Positions 51,640-60,811 of a stretch of DNA of 64,000 nucleotides are shown one piece after another. This DNA comes from Actinomadura rupiterrae (GTDB taxonomy: Bacteria; Actinomycetota; Actinomycetes; Streptosporangiales; Streptosporangiaceae): NCBI RefSeq assembly GCF_024172125.1, contig NZ_JAMZEA010000008.1, positions 310,001-374,000 on the forward strand. Reading direction: 5' to 3'. A program made the position numbers and the translations under genes. The notes beneath the pieces were generated by a model. That model was not told the DNA's origin, made no database searches, and saw nothing but the letters and a program-made list of their open reading frames with translations. How positions within the stretch are numbered: position 1 is the first letter of the stretch; the number at the start of each line of letters is the position of its first letter.

Positions 51640-53397
51640 GTGAGCACGTCCGTCATCGAGCCCGGCGCCCGCTTCGCGGGCCGTTACCGGCTGGAAGAAC
51701 GCATCAAGGACTCGGGTGGCTCGTCCCTGTGGAAGGCCATCGACGAGATCCTCGCGCGCGCCGTCGCCGTCCGCACGTTCGAGCCCGGCTTCCCGCGCGT
51801 GCACGAGGTCGTCACGGCCGCGCGCGCCGCGTCCCGGCTGACCGACCCGCGCCTCACCCAGGTCTTCGACGCCGACGACTCGGGCGAGCGCGCCTACGTC
51901 GTCAGCGAATGGGTCGTCGGCGAGACGCTGGAGCAGATGCTCGCCAAGGCCCCGCTGGAGCCCGGACGCGCCACCACGCTGCTGTACGAGGCCGCCGAGG
52001 CGCTGTCCGCCGCGCACGCGGCCGGTCTCGCGCACCTGTGCCTGTCCCCGCGCGACCTCGTGTGGACGACCGGCGGCACCGTCAAGGTCCTCGGCGTCGC
52101 CACGGACGCGGTCCTGGCCGACCACTACTCCGACTCGCCCGCGTCCGTTGACACGCGGGGTCTCGGGTCCATGCTCTACGCGGCGCTGACCGCGCACTGG
52201 CCGGGCGAGCCGTCCCGTTCGTCCTTGCCTGCCGCGCCTACCGCCGGCGCTTCGGCATCGGGATCGGGCTCGCAGTCGGGCGCGCACGAGAACGCCACCA
52301 CGGTCACCACGCCGGACGGCGATCCCAAGGCGAACGTCACCACGCCTGACGAGCCCGCTTCCGCTTCCCTGCTCGCGCCGCGGCTGGTGCAGGCCGGGGT
52401 GCCGTCCGCCGTGGACGACATCGTCTGCCGCAGCCTCGGCCTTCCCGCGCCCGCGAGCGGCCCGGACGCCGAGGCGCTCCGCACGCCGTCCGACTTCGCC
52501 GGTGCGCTGCGGCGCGTCCCGCGCACGCCGCTGCCGCTGTTCGCCGGGCTCGGCACCGCGCCGACACCGCGTCCGCCCGCGCCCACGCGCGCGACGGCCG
52601 CCTACCACCAGCCGCCCGCGCAGGCCCAGCCCACGCAGGTGCACTCCGCCCAGCCCGCGCCCGCACCGGCCCGCTCGGCGGCTCCGCCGCGTCCGCGCCG
52701 GTCGTCGTCCGGGCCGTCCACCACGCCTCCGCCCGTCCAGCCGACCACCCCGGTCGGACGCCCCTCGCACCACGGCGCGCCGCGCAAGCCGATGAACCGC
52801 GGGCTGCTCGGCATCGCCGCGGCCGCGCTGACGGTCGTCGTCGGGCTGAGCGCGTGGGCGCTGTCCAGCGGCAACGACCACGGCGACAAGAGCGGCAAGC
52901 AGGGCAACGTCGGGCACACCGGGCAGACGAACTCGCCGTCCGAGCCCGCCGCGACCGCGCTGAAGCCGTCCGGTGTCTCCTCCATCGAGGACTCCAAGGG
53001 CGACACCGACAGCCAGATCGGCAAGAACCTCGACACCCTGATGAAGGGCGGCCACGGCCGTCCCTGGCAGAGCGCCGGGTACCACGGGGACAACTTCGGC
53101 AACCTGAAGAACGGCCTCGGCGTCGTCTTCGACATGGGCCGCAAGGTGAAGGTCGACAGCGTCCGCGTGAACACCGCGGGTGTCGGCAACGCCCCGATCG
53201 AGCTCCGCGTCGGCGACGCCAAGGACCTCGGCGCGCTGCACGTCGTCGGCAAGGGAACCTCGCAGGGCGCCACGTTCCCGATCAAGGCCGAGAAGGCCGC
53301 GAGCGGCCAGTACGTCTGCATCTGGTTCACCACGCCCGTCCCGGACCGCTTCAAGGCCAAGCTGAGCGAGGTCACCATCCTCGGCTCGGCCGGCTGA
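51640..53397 (+). CDS. membrane pseudokinase with extracellular carbohydrate-binding-like domain
   Basis: 585 residues from GTG 51640. A kinase-like domain (about 14-290) begins RFAGRYRLEERIKDSGGSSL, but the Gly loop is degraded, the ATP lysine is Arg (VAVRTF), HRD is replaced by HLCLSPRDLVW, and DFG by LGVATD, so it should lack phosphotransfer. A Pro/Ala-rich linker leads to one membrane helix (GLLGIAAAALTVVVGLSAWA). The outer domain (about 440-585) resembles a galactose-binding beta sandwich. Mycobacterial MurJ (Rv3910) carries the same pseudokinase, helix and outer domain in one polypeptide; here they are a separate gene 200 nt downstream. It probably recruits a phospho-dependent partner to MurJ. 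Confidence 0.88.
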   Translation: MSTSVIEPGARFAGRYRLEERIKDSGGSSLWKAIDEILARAVAVRTFEPGFPRVHEVVTAARAASRLTDPRLTQVFDADDSGERAYVVSEWVVGETLEQMLAKAPLEPGRATTLLYEAAEALSAAHAAGLAHLCLSPRDLVWTTGGTVKVLGVATDAVLADHYSDSPASVDTRGLGSMLYAALTAHWPGEPSRSSLPAAPTAGASASGSGSQSGAHENATTVTTPDGDPKANVTTPDEPASASLLAPRLVQAGVPSAVDDIVCRSLGLPAPASGPDAEALRTPSDFAGALRRVPRTPLPLFAGLGTAPTPRPPAPTRATAAYHQPPAQAQPTQVHSAQPAPAPARSAAPPRPRRSSSGPSTTPPPVQPTTPVGRPSHHGAPRKPMNRGLLGIAAAALTVVVGLSAWALSSGNDHGDKSGKQGNVGHTGQTNSPSEPAATALKPSGVSSIEDSKGDTDSQIGKNLDTLMKGGHGRPWQSAGYHGDNFGNLKNGLGVVFDMGRKVKVDSVRVNTAGVGNAPIELRVGDAKDLGALHVVGKGTSQGATFPIKAEKAASGQYVCIWFTTPVPDRFKAKLSEVTILGSAG

Positions 53398-53746
53398 CGG
53401 CCGGGCATCCGAACGCCGGCCGCCGACCCGGACGGCGTTGGCCGCCGGGTCCGAGTCATATGCCGCCTGACCTGCTCGAACGTGGCTGGCGGCCGGGTGG
53501 TGCGAGAGCGCCCCGGCAGTGCGGGACCAGGAAGGAAACGGCCATCCGTGCAGGTTCACTAAGGGATGGCACCGGTAACGATGGGGTGGCGATCGCGCCG
53601 GTGCGTTTCCGTGTTGTGACGTGGGGCGGGGCTTCTCGGTATCGTTCCTGTGAGCAGAATGTCCCCTCCCCCCAGGAATCTGTGGTGTCTTCCTCAGCAG
53701 GTGCGGCCGTTCCCGGACGCCGGGTGACCAGCGAAGGCGAGCGGTC
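53398..53746. promoter_or_regulatory. 349-nt region upstream of sigM
   Basis: No gene was found. It should hold the sigM promoter. Around 53680-53700 an AGGAATCTGTGGTGTCTTCC segment is the least GC-rich part, but no -35/-10 pair could be assigned. Autoregulation is usual for SigM-type factors. Confidence 0.35.
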
Positions 53747-54367
53747 ATGGCTTCGGTGAGCACGCCGCGCGTGGACGAGGTGCCCGACAAGGAGCTGCTC
53801 GCCCGGCACGCGCAGGGGGACCCGCACGCCTTCGCCGAGCTCGTCCACCGGCACCGGGACCGGATGTGGGCCGTCGCCCTGCGCACCCTCGGCGACCCGG
53901 ACGAGGCCGCCGACGCGCTCCAGGACGCCTGCCTGTCGGCGTTCCGCGCCGCCGGCCGGTTCCGCGGAGACGCCGCCGTCACGACCTGGCTGCACCGCAT
54001 CGTCGTCAACGCCTGCCTGGACCGGATCCGCCGCCGCTCGGTCCGCCCGTCCACGCCCATGGGGGACGACGCGACCTTCGACGCCGTCGCGCCCAAGATG
54101 CCCGACCCCACCGACGCGCACGGGGTGTCCCTGGACGTCCAGCAGGCGCTCGCGCACCTGCCGTACGAGCAGCGGGCCGCGCTCGTCCTGGTCGACATGA
54201 TGGGCTATTCGGTGGACGACGCGGCCGCCGTCCTGGAGGTCCCACCAGGGACGATCAAGTCCCGGTGCGCGCGCGGGCGCGCGAGGCTCGCCCCACTTCT
54301 GCGGCAGCATCGGAACCGAAGGGACGCGCGGAACGTCGGAGGTGTGGAAGGAGGTGGCGCACCCTGA
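53747..54367 (+). CDS. sigM: ECF RNA polymerase sigma factor SigM
   Basis: 206 residues. Region 2 (about 15-85) is ELLARHAQGDPHAFAELVHR, then DPDEAADALQDACLSAFRAA and TTWLHRIVVNACLDRIRRR; region 4 (about 125-185) is LPYEQRAALVLVDMMGYSVD then PPGTIKSRCARGRARL. It directs polymerase to a stress regulon, typically oxidative and envelope stress. The order sigM, anti-sigma, trxB, trxA after murJ is the same as in mycobacteria, hence the name. The stop overlaps the anti-sigma ATG by one base, so both are translated together. Confidence 0.92.
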   Translation: MASVSTPRVDEVPDKELLARHAQGDPHAFAELVHRHRDRMWAVALRTLGDPDEAADALQDACLSAFRAAGRFRGDAAVTTWLHRIVVNACLDRIRRRSVRPSTPMGDDATFDAVAPKMPDPTDAHGVSLDVQQALAHLPYEQRAALVLVDMMGYSVDDAAAVLEVPPGTIKSRCARGRARLAPLLRQHRNRRDARNVGGVEGGGAP

Positions 54368-55152
54368 TGATTTCCCCGCACCTCGACTACGACACCCTGG
54401 CCGACCTCGCCGAGGGACTGCTCGAAGACGACCGGGCCGCCTCCGCCGAAGCGCACCTCGACACCTGCGCCGAGTGCCGGGACCGATCCGCCGACCTTGC
54501 GGACGTCCCCCGGCTGCTCGCGGAGGCGCCCCTCCCGTCCATGCCCGCCGAGCTGGCCGAGCGGATCGACTCCGCGCTGGCCGCGGAGTCGCTGCACACC
54601 GCCACCGTGGTGAGCCTGGAGCAGCGGCGCAAGCAGCGGCACTGGCGGGTCCTGTCCGCCGCGGCGGCCGCGGTGGTCGTGCTCGGCGGCGGAGCGGCGG
54701 TCGGCACGAATCTCCTGCGCGGCGGCGGCCATGACGGCAGCGCGAGCGTCTCGTCCCCGGTCACCGACCCGTCCGGACGCAACCACCTGAACTCGGGCGC
54801 CGACGGCGGTGTCGCGCCCTCGGCGGCGGCCACCGGCGGCTACGAGATCGTGACGACCGGCACCGCGTACCGCGCGGCCACGCTCGGCGCGCAGGTGGCC
54901 AAGGCGCTCGGCGAGCACGCCCGGAACCTGACCATGCGGAGCGCGACGTCCGCGGCGCTCCAGCCGTGCGTCGCGTCGCTGGCCAGGGCGGCCCGGCCGC
55001 TGCTGGTCGACCAGGCCAGCTACGACGGCGCCCCGGCCGTGATCATCGCCCTGCCGGGACCGTCGGCGGGCCGCTACGACGTCTGGGTCGTCCGGCCGAA
55101 CTGCACCCCGGAGAACCAGCAGCTCATCAGCCACACGCAGGTCTCCGGCTGA
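54367..55152 (+). CDS. rsmA: anti-sigma-M factor (zinc-finger, membrane)
   Basis: 261 residues. The N-terminal anti-sigma domain has HLDTCAECRDRS, the His-x3-Cys-x2-Cys zinc motif that binds and blocks SigM and is expected to be redox sensitive. A membrane helix follows at about 95-118 (VLSAAAAAVVVLGGGAAVGT), then an outer domain with two cysteines (LQPCVAS, RPNCTPE). ATG 54367 overlaps the sigM stop (TGATG). The outer part senses the signal; the ligand is unknown. A terminator follows. Confidence 0.88.
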   Translation: MISPHLDYDTLADLAEGLLEDDRAASAEAHLDTCAECRDRSADLADVPRLLAEAPLPSMPAELAERIDSALAAESLHTATVVSLEQRRKQRHWRVLSAAAAAVVVLGGGAAVGTNLLRGGGHDGSASVSSPVTDPSGRNHLNSGADGGVAPSAAATGGYEIVTTGTAYRAATLGAQVAKALGEHARNLTMRSATSAALQPCVASLARAARPLLVDQASYDGAPAVIIALPGPSAGRYDVWVVRPNCTPENQQLISHTQVSG

Positions 55153-55169
55153 ACCGGCGCCACCGGAAC

Positions 55170-55200
55170 GACGGCCGTCCTCGGACGGCCGTCGTTTCTC
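55170..55200 (+). terminator. terminator after sigM-rsmA
   Basis: GACGGCCGTCC and GGACGGCCGTC form a perfect 11-bp stem with a 2-nt loop, followed by GTTTCTCTTTG. It is followed by two imperfect direct copies of TTGTCCC-N-GGGC-N-GTCGGGGACG. Confidence 0.85.
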
Positions 55201-55263
55201 TTTGTCCCGGGGCAGTCGGGGACGTTCAGAGACGTCTTCTTGTCCCTGGGCGGTCGGGGACGG

Positions 55264-55836
55264 TCAGAGGGTTTTGAGGAAGTCTTCGGCGATCGCCCAG
55301 GCGCGCTCGGCGGACTCCTCGTCGTAGTCCGGCAGCTCGGGGTCGGTGAAGATGTGCCCGGCGCCCGGGTAGCGGAACACCTCGACGTCGGCACCGGCCC
55401 GGCGCATGCGCAGGTACCAGGCGTTCTGCCAGTCGACCGGCTCGTAGGTGTCGGGGTCGGCGACGTGCAGCTGGACGGGCAGGTCGGGCGCGGACGCGTC
55501 GTCCGCCATGTCGGACGTGCCGTGCATCAGCAGCAGGCCCTTGGCGTTCTCGTCCGCGAGCGCGAGGTTCTGCGCGAGGGCGCCGCCGAGGGAGAAGCCG
55601 GCGTAGACGACGCCTCCCGCCGACAGCGGAGCCGCGGCTGCGACGGAGCGCTTGAGCAGCTCGTCCATGCCGATCTCCTCCTTGATGGCGAGCGCCTCGT
55701 CCGGGTCGTCCGAGACGCGCCCGTCGTACAGGTCGGGGACGTGCACCTCGTGCCCGTGCGCGCGCAGCCGGTCGGCGGCCTGGTGGACGGCGGGCCGCAG
55801 CCCGTACATGGAGTGCAGGAGAAGAATCCGGGCCAT
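55264..55836 (-). CDS. dienelactone hydrolase-family alpha/beta hydrolase
   Basis: 190 residues from ATG 55836. The fold starts ARILLLHSMYGLRPAVHQAA, with the nucleophile elbow VVYAGFSLGGALAQNLALAD and the catalytic His in YPGAGHIFTDP. The elbow has Ser where classical dienelactone hydrolase has Cys, as in many actinobacterial relatives. DPELPDYDEESAERAWAIAE is the usual C-terminal helix region. The natural substrate is unknown. It is divergent from trxB with 172 nt between starts. Confidence 0.85.
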   Translation of the reverse strand: MARILLLHSMYGLRPAVHQAADRLRAHGHEVHVPDLYDGRVSDDPDEALAIKEEIGMDELLKRSVAAAAPLSAGGVVYAGFSLGGALAQNLALADENAKGLLLMHGTSDMADDASAPDLPVQLHVADPDTYEPVDWQNAWYLRMRRAGADVEVFRYPGAGHIFTDPELPDYDEESAERAWAIAEDFLKTL

Positions 55837-56008
55837 GTGGTCAAGCTTATGTCCGGCCCGCGCCCGTCCCGGGACGGGCGGGAATCTGCGGGCCCTAGGA
55901 TCGGTTGACGCGACTGGCGGACGGAAACGGCTCCGGGGATCCTGGGGAATCGGCCCGGCGTTCCCGCCCCTCCGGCCACCGACAGCCATCGAGAAAGGCA
56001 CTGAGACA

Positions 56009-56992
56009 GTGAGCGACGACGTCCGCAACGTCATCATCATCGGGTCCGGCCCCGCGGGCTACACGGCCGCCGTCTACGCCGCCCGCGGCGACCTCAAGCC
56101 GCTGGTCTTCGAGGGCTCGGTGACCGCCGGCGGCGCGCTGATGAACACCACCGACGTGGAGAACTTCCCCGGCTTCCCGGACGGGATCATGGGCCCGGAC
56201 CTGATGGACGGCATGCGCAAGCAGGCCGAGCGGTTCGGCGCCGAGCTGATCACCGACGACGTGACCGAGGTCGACCTCACCTCCGACCCGAAGGTCGTCA
56301 AGGTCGGCGAGGACGTGTACCGCGCGCACGCGGTGATCATCGCCACCGGCTCGCAGCACCGCAAGCTGGGCCTGCCCCGCGAGGACCAGCTGTCCGGACG
56401 CGGCGTCTCCTGGTGCGCGACCTGCGACGGCTTCTTCTTCCGCGACCAGGACATCGCGGTCGTAGGCGGCGGCGACACGGCCATGGAAGAGGCCATCTTC
56501 CTGACCAAGTTCGCCCGCACCGTCACCGTCGTGCACCGCCGCGACGAGCTGCGCGCCAGCCGCATCATGCAGGACCGCGCGTTCGCCAACGACAAGATCC
56601 GCTTCGCCTGGGACAGCGAGGTGGTCGAGCTGCAGGGCGACCAGAAGCTGAGCGGCGTCCGGCTGCGCAACGTCAAGACCGGCGCCGAGGAGGACCTCGC
56701 GGTCACCGGCCTGTTCATCGCGATCGGCCACGACCCGCGCAGCGAGCTGTTCACCGGGCAGCTCGACACCGACGACGAGGGCTACCTCCTGGTGGACGCG
56801 CCGACCACCAAGACCCGCCTGCCCGGCGTGTTCGCGTCCGGCGACGTGGTCGACCACACCTACCGGCAGGCCATCACCGCCGCCGCGACCGGCTGCTCGG
56901 CCGCCATCGACGCCGAGCGCTGGCTGCAGGACCAGGGCGAGGGCGAGACCATCCCGCAGACCGACCCGGCCGTCCTCGCGGGCGAGGGCTGA
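56009..56992 (+). CDS. trxB: thioredoxin-disulfide reductase
   Basis: 327 residues from GTG 56009. An FAD enzyme that uses NADPH to reduce thioredoxin. The FAD motif is NVIIIGSGPAGYTAAVYAAR, the redox pair is C136-A-T-C139 in VSWCATCDGFFF, the NADPH motif is VVGGGDTAMEEA with HRR in VVHRRDELRAS, and the closing FAD motif is GVFASGDVVDHTYRQAITAA. The length is standard. It is cotranscribed with trxA, 59 nt downstream, and lies after sigM-rsmA, which controls thiol stress genes in related organisms. Confidence 0.96.
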   Translation: MSDDVRNVIIIGSGPAGYTAAVYAARGDLKPLVFEGSVTAGGALMNTTDVENFPGFPDGIMGPDLMDGMRKQAERFGAELITDDVTEVDLTSDPKVVKVGEDVYRAHAVIIATGSQHRKLGLPREDQLSGRGVSWCATCDGFFFRDQDIAVVGGGDTAMEEAIFLTKFARTVTVVHRRDELRASRIMQDRAFANDKIRFAWDSEVVELQGDQKLSGVRLRNVKTGAEEDLAVTGLFIAIGHDPRSELFTGQLDTDDEGYLLVDAPTTKTRLPGVFASGDVVDHTYRQAITAAATGCSAAIDAERWLQDQGEGETIPQTDPAVLAGEG

Positions 56993-57051
56993 CCGGTGCG
57001 GCGGCGGGGGGCCGCCGCGCCGTTCCCAGTACGAGAACCAAGGGAGACCCG

Positions 57052-57366
57052 ATGAAAGCCGTGACCGACGCCGACTTCGGCACCGCCGTCCTCAAGAACG
57101 ACAAGCCGGTGCTCGTCGACTTCTGGGCCGAGTGGTGCGGACCGTGCCGGATGGTCTCGCCCATCCTCGAGGAGATCTCGGCGGAGCACGGCGACAAGCT
57201 GGAGATCGTCAAGATGAACATCGACGAGAACCCGAAGGTCCCCGCCGAGTACGGCGTCATGCAGATCCCGACCATGAACGTCTACAAGGACGGCGAGGTC
57301 GTCAAGCAGATCATGGGCGCCAAGCCCAAGGCCGCCCTCCTCCGCGACCTCGCCGAGTTCATCTGA
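57052..57366 (+). CDS. trxA: thioredoxin
   Basis: 104 residues, a cytoplasmic disulfide reductant. The active site is WAEWCGPCRM with C29 and C32. It has the conserved buried Asp (LVDFWAEW) and cis-Pro (MQIPTMNVYKDGE). ATG 57052 follows AGGGAGACCC. It is the last gene of the trxB-trxA operon, followed by a strong terminator. In mycobacteria the amidase-like gene cwlM follows trxC; it is absent here. Confidence 0.96.
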   Translation: MKAVTDADFGTAVLKNDKPVLVDFWAEWCGPCRMVSPILEEISAEHGDKLEIVKMNIDENPKVPAEYGVMQIPTMNVYKDGEVVKQIMGAKPKAALLRDLAEFI

Positions 57367-57375
57367 CGCACCCGT

Positions 57376-57405
57376 GAGGCCCCGTTCCACCCGGAACGGG
57401 GCCTC
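57376..57405. terminator. bidirectional terminator between trxA and the GNAT gene
   Basis: GAGGCCCCGTTCC and GGAACGGGGCCTC make a perfect 13-bp stem with a 4-nt loop. It lies between the convergent stops at 57366 and 57425. Confidence 0.85.
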
Positions 57406-57424
57406 ATACGTCCCTCAGATCCCC

Positions 57425-58042
57425 TCAGACGGGCCGGAGCATGCCTTCGGGTGTCATGGAGCCGAGCAGACGCTCCAACGCCACCTCGACGTCCTCACGC
57501 CACGACAGGGCGGACTTCAGCTCCAACCGCAGCCGCGGGTACCGGTGATGCGGCCGGATCGTCTTGAACCCGACCGACAGCAGGTAGTCGGCGGGCACCA
57601 TGCACCCGCCCTCCTCGCCCTTCAGGTCCCCGAACGCCTCGACGGCCTTCACCCCGCGCCGCACGAGGTCCTTGGCGACCCCCTGGACGAGCATCCGCCC
57701 CAGCCCGCCGCCCGCGAACTCCGGGATGATGTGCGCGGTCATCAGCAGGACCGCGTCCGCACTCACCGGACTCGTCGGAAACGCGATCGCCCGCGGCACG
57801 TACAGCGGCGGAGCGAACAGGACGAACCCGGCCGGAACATCGTCCACGTAGACGATCTTCCCGCAGGACCCCCACTCCAGCAGCGTGGACGAGATCCACG
57901 CCTCCTTCTCCAGCCCCGGGTCCCCGGCCTCCTCGGCCCGCCCGCGACTGACCGGATCCAGCTCCCAGAACACGCACCGCCGACACCTGTGCGGCAGATC
58001 ATCCAGGTTGTCCAGCGTGATGTTGACCAGACGACGCGACAC
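57425..58042 (-). CDS. GNAT-family N-acetyltransferase
   Basis: 205 residues. The acetyl-CoA motif region is VLLMTAHIIPEFAGGGLGRM (Gly-x-Gly loop), followed by LVQGVAKDLVRRGVKAVEAF. An N-terminal Cys pair (HRCRRCVFWEL) resembles a small metal site. It ends DVEVALERLLGSMTPEGMLR. A GNAT gene at this place beside trxA and parB is conserved in actinobacteria (Rv3916c-like). The acetylated substrate is unknown. ATG 58042 is the start. Confidence 0.85.
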   Translation of the reverse strand: MSRRLVNITLDNLDDLPHRCRRCVFWELDPVSRGRAEEAGDPGLEKEAWISSTLLEWGSCGKIVYVDDVPAGFVLFAPPLYVPRAIAFPTSPVSADAVLLMTAHIIPEFAGGGLGRMLVQGVAKDLVRRGVKAVEAFGDLKGEEGGCMVPADYLLSVGFKTIRPHHRYPRLRLELKSALSWREDVEVALERLLGSMTPEGMLRPV

Positions 58043-59482
58043 CGGCCCGGCACCCCCGCCCTAAAGCGCCCTACCACCCAACCCACCGGCATCGTACTCG
58101 ACCACCCCCCACCCACCCCCGCCGCTCCGCAGCCCCGATCCCCCCGCCCCGGCCACCACCACAAATCCGGCCCGCTGACCAAACGCGACCGACGCGCGAG
58201 CCCCGCACAACGATCGATGCGCGTAAGCCGGGTCGAACACGCAACGACGTGCTGAGCCCGCCCACCGCGTCAAGCCGCACCACGAACGTCGAGTTCATGG
58301 AAGACGGTTGAGCGCGGAACACCGCGTGAAGCCCCGCCACCCTGCTCAGCCCGCCCACCGCGTTGAGCACGAACCCAGCCTGGACGACGGCGTCGTCGCG
58401 GACAGCGGCGAAACACAGACACGAGGCGGCGGGTGGACTGGGAGGGAGGCAGGTCGGGCGTGTTGAGCGCGGCCGCCGCGCTGAGCCCGGCTGCGGACGT
58501 CGGGTCCATGGAAGACGGGTGAGGCCGACCGCCATGTTGAGCACGCACGCCGTGTTAAGCACGCCCGCGCGTACTGGACGCAGACAGCGGGTTCGCGGAC
58601 GGCAGGCGGAACGCAAACGACAGGCACCGGGCGGGATGCGGACGCCCGGCGCAATGCGGAGGGCTGGCGGGGCGCGGAGGCCGGGTTGGGCGCGGACGAC
58701 GGGCCAGGGGGTGGGAGGGGCGCGTTGGGCGCGGAACGCCATGTGGAGCATGGACGCGGGCGGGACGCGGAGGGCTACCGGGACGCGAAGGACGGGTTCC
58801 CGGACGGCGGGCGAAACCCAAACGGCGGGCGGCAGGTTGTACGCGGACGCCGAGCGGAACACGCACGCCGGGGCGAGAGGCGGGCGGCGGGTGGGGCGCG
58901 GAACGTCGTGTCGAGCGTGCCGCCGTGTCGAAGGGTTCGCGGGCCGGACGGGGACGGCGGGCTCGCGGGCGGCGGGCGGCAGGTTGGGCGCGGACGCCGA
59001 GCGGAACGCGCACGCCGGGCGAGACGCGGACGGCGGGTTGGGCGCGGAACCGCGTGTCGAGCGTGCCGCCGTGTCGAACGAGCAGCGGGCTGGACGGAGA
59101 AGGCGGGCTCGCGGACGGCGGGCGGAGGGCGGGTGGGCTGGGAAGGGGGGTTGAGCGCGGAAGCGCGCTGGACAAGGACGACGACTGGCCGCGGACGAGC
59201 CGTTCGTGGACGGCAGGTTCGTGGGCGACGGGCAGGACGCGGAAGACGGACCGGAGGGCGGGCAGGCGGGTTGGCGCGGAACGCCGTTTGGGGCATGGGC
59301 GCCTGGTTGGGCATGGACGCGGGCGGGGCGCGGACGGCGGGCCTGGGGATGGCGGGCTCGTTGGCGGCGGGTTGGTGGGGGGATGGGAGAGGTTGGGGGT
59401 GGGGACTGTGGGGGGTTCTCGGGGTTGGTGGGGGGCGGATGCCGTAGTTTGCTGGGTAATCCGATCGCCCTGGAGGTGCCTC
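58043..59482. repeat. 1.4-kb degenerate repeat-rich non-coding tract
   Basis: The tract is built from scattered copies of short motifs: GGTTGGGCGCGGAACGCC, GCGGACGGCGGGC, GTTGAGCGCGGA, and CGAGCGTGCCGCCGTGTCGA. The longest clear unit is a tandem duplication of about 147 bp: 58831-58977 and 58978-59120, with GGCAGGTTG at the head of each and GTGTCGAGCGTGCC about 75 bp later. The plus strand becomes G-rich and C-poor from about 58400 to the end. Frames are open in several phases but consist only of Arg/Gly/Pro/Ala shadow repeats, so no gene is called. It holds the promoter of the aminotransferase at its right end. Confidence 0.75.
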
Positions 59483-60775
59483 GTGGAGCAGCACACGCGT
59501 ACAGATGCCTATTCCGACCGCTACGCCGACCGCGCCGCCGGCATGGTGGCTTCGGAGATCCGGGCTCTGTTCGCCGTGGCTTCGCGGCCCGAGGTGGTCT
59601 CGCTCGCGGGCGGGATGCCGTACGTGTCGGCGCTTCCGCTGGACGAGTTCGGCGGGATGGTCGGGGACCTGATCGCGCGGAACGGGGCCGAGGTGCTCCA
59701 GTACGCGTCGGCGCAGGGGGATCCGGGGCTGCGCGAGCAGATCTGCGACGTGATGGCGCTGGAGGGCGTGCAGGCGTGCGCGGACGACGTGATCGTCACC
59801 GTCGGCGCGCAGCAGGCGCTGGACCTCGTCACGCGGATCTTCGTGAACCCGGGGGACGTGGTCCTCGCGGAGGGCCCCTCCTACGTGGGTGCGCTCGGCA
59901 CGTTCGCGTCGTACCAGGCGGACGTCGTCCACGTCGCGATGGACGAGGACGGCCTCGTTCCGGACGCGCTGGAGGAGACCCTCGCGCGCCTCCGGCGGGA
60001 GGGACGCACGGTCAAGTTCCTCTACACGGTGCCCACGTTCCAGAACCCGGCGGGTGTGACGCTGTCCGCGCCCCGGCGCGCGCGACTGCTGGAGCTCGCG
60101 GCCGAGTACGACATCCTCATCATCGAGGACAACCCGTACGGGCTTCTCGGCTTCGACGGCGAGCCCATGCGGGCGCTGCGCGCCGACGACTCCGACCGCG
60201 TCGTCTACCTCGGCACGTTCTCCAAGACCATCGCGTCCGGCCTGCGCGTCGGCTGGGCGCTCGCGCCGCACGCGGTGCGAGCCAAGCTCGTCCTCGCGGC
60301 CGAGTCGGCGGTGCTCTGCCACTCCAGCTTCTCCCAGCTGGCCGTCCGGGAGTACCTGGCCACGCAGCCGTGGCGCGAGCAGATCAAGGAGTTCCGCCAG
60401 CTCTACCGCGAGCGCCGGGACGCCATGCTGGACGCCCTCGACGCGCACATGCCGGAGGGATGCACCTGGACGCGTCCGGGCGGCGGCTTCTTCGTATGGC
60501 TCACCCTCCCCGAAGGACTCGACGCGAAGGCGATGGCCCCGCGCGCCATCGCGGAACGCGTCGCCTACGTGCCCGGCACCGGTTTCTACGCCGACGGCAA
60601 CGGACGACGCGACATGCGCATCTCGTACTGCTACCCCGAGCCGGACCGCATCCGCGAAGGCGTCCGCCGCCTGGCCGGCGTCATCGAGAACGAACTGCAC
60701 ACCCGCGACACCTTCGGAGGTGTGGGCCCCCACCGCTCTCCCGGCGTGGACACCCCCGGCCCCGAAGTCATCTGA
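59483..60775 (+). CDS. PLP-dependent aminotransferase (class I, 2-aminoadipate/MocR-like)
   Basis: 430 residues from GTG 59483 with a GGAGG site. Fold type I: SLAGGMPYVSALPLDEF, LQYASAQGDPGLREQICD, VTVGAQQALDLVTRIFVNPG, the PLP-binding YTVPTFQNPAGVTL and EDNPYGLLGFDG, the Lys in YLGTFSKTIASGLRVGW, and the C-terminal DMRISYCYPEPDRIREGV. It resembles LysN-type 2-aminoadipate or aromatic aminotransferases. There is no GntR DNA-binding domain, so it is an enzyme rather than a MocR regulator. It is located between the repeat tract and the parS cluster. Substrate not determined. Confidence 0.88.
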   Translation: MEQHTRTDAYSDRYADRAAGMVASEIRALFAVASRPEVVSLAGGMPYVSALPLDEFGGMVGDLIARNGAEVLQYASAQGDPGLREQICDVMALEGVQACADDVIVTVGAQQALDLVTRIFVNPGDVVLAEGPSYVGALGTFASYQADVVHVAMDEDGLVPDALEETLARLRREGRTVKFLYTVPTFQNPAGVTLSAPRRARLLELAAEYDILIIEDNPYGLLGFDGEPMRALRADDSDRVVYLGTFSKTIASGLRVGWALAPHAVRAKLVLAAESAVLCHSSFSQLAVREYLATQPWREQIKEFRQLYRERRDAMLDALDAHMPEGCTWTRPGGGFFVWLTLPEGLDAKAMAPRAIAERVAYVPGTGFYADGNGRRDMRISYCYPEPDRIREGVRRLAGVIENELHTRDTFGGVGPHRSPGVDTPGPEVI

Positions 60776-60811
60776 TCCCTCGCATCACTCCCTTCCCTCG
60801 ATCGACCTGCA

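Noticed and set aside
58043..59482. Long Arg/Pro/Gly-rich frames on both strands of the repeat tract.
   Set aside because: Several phases are open at once, composition simply mirrors GC-rich repeats, and no domain or start signal supports any of them.
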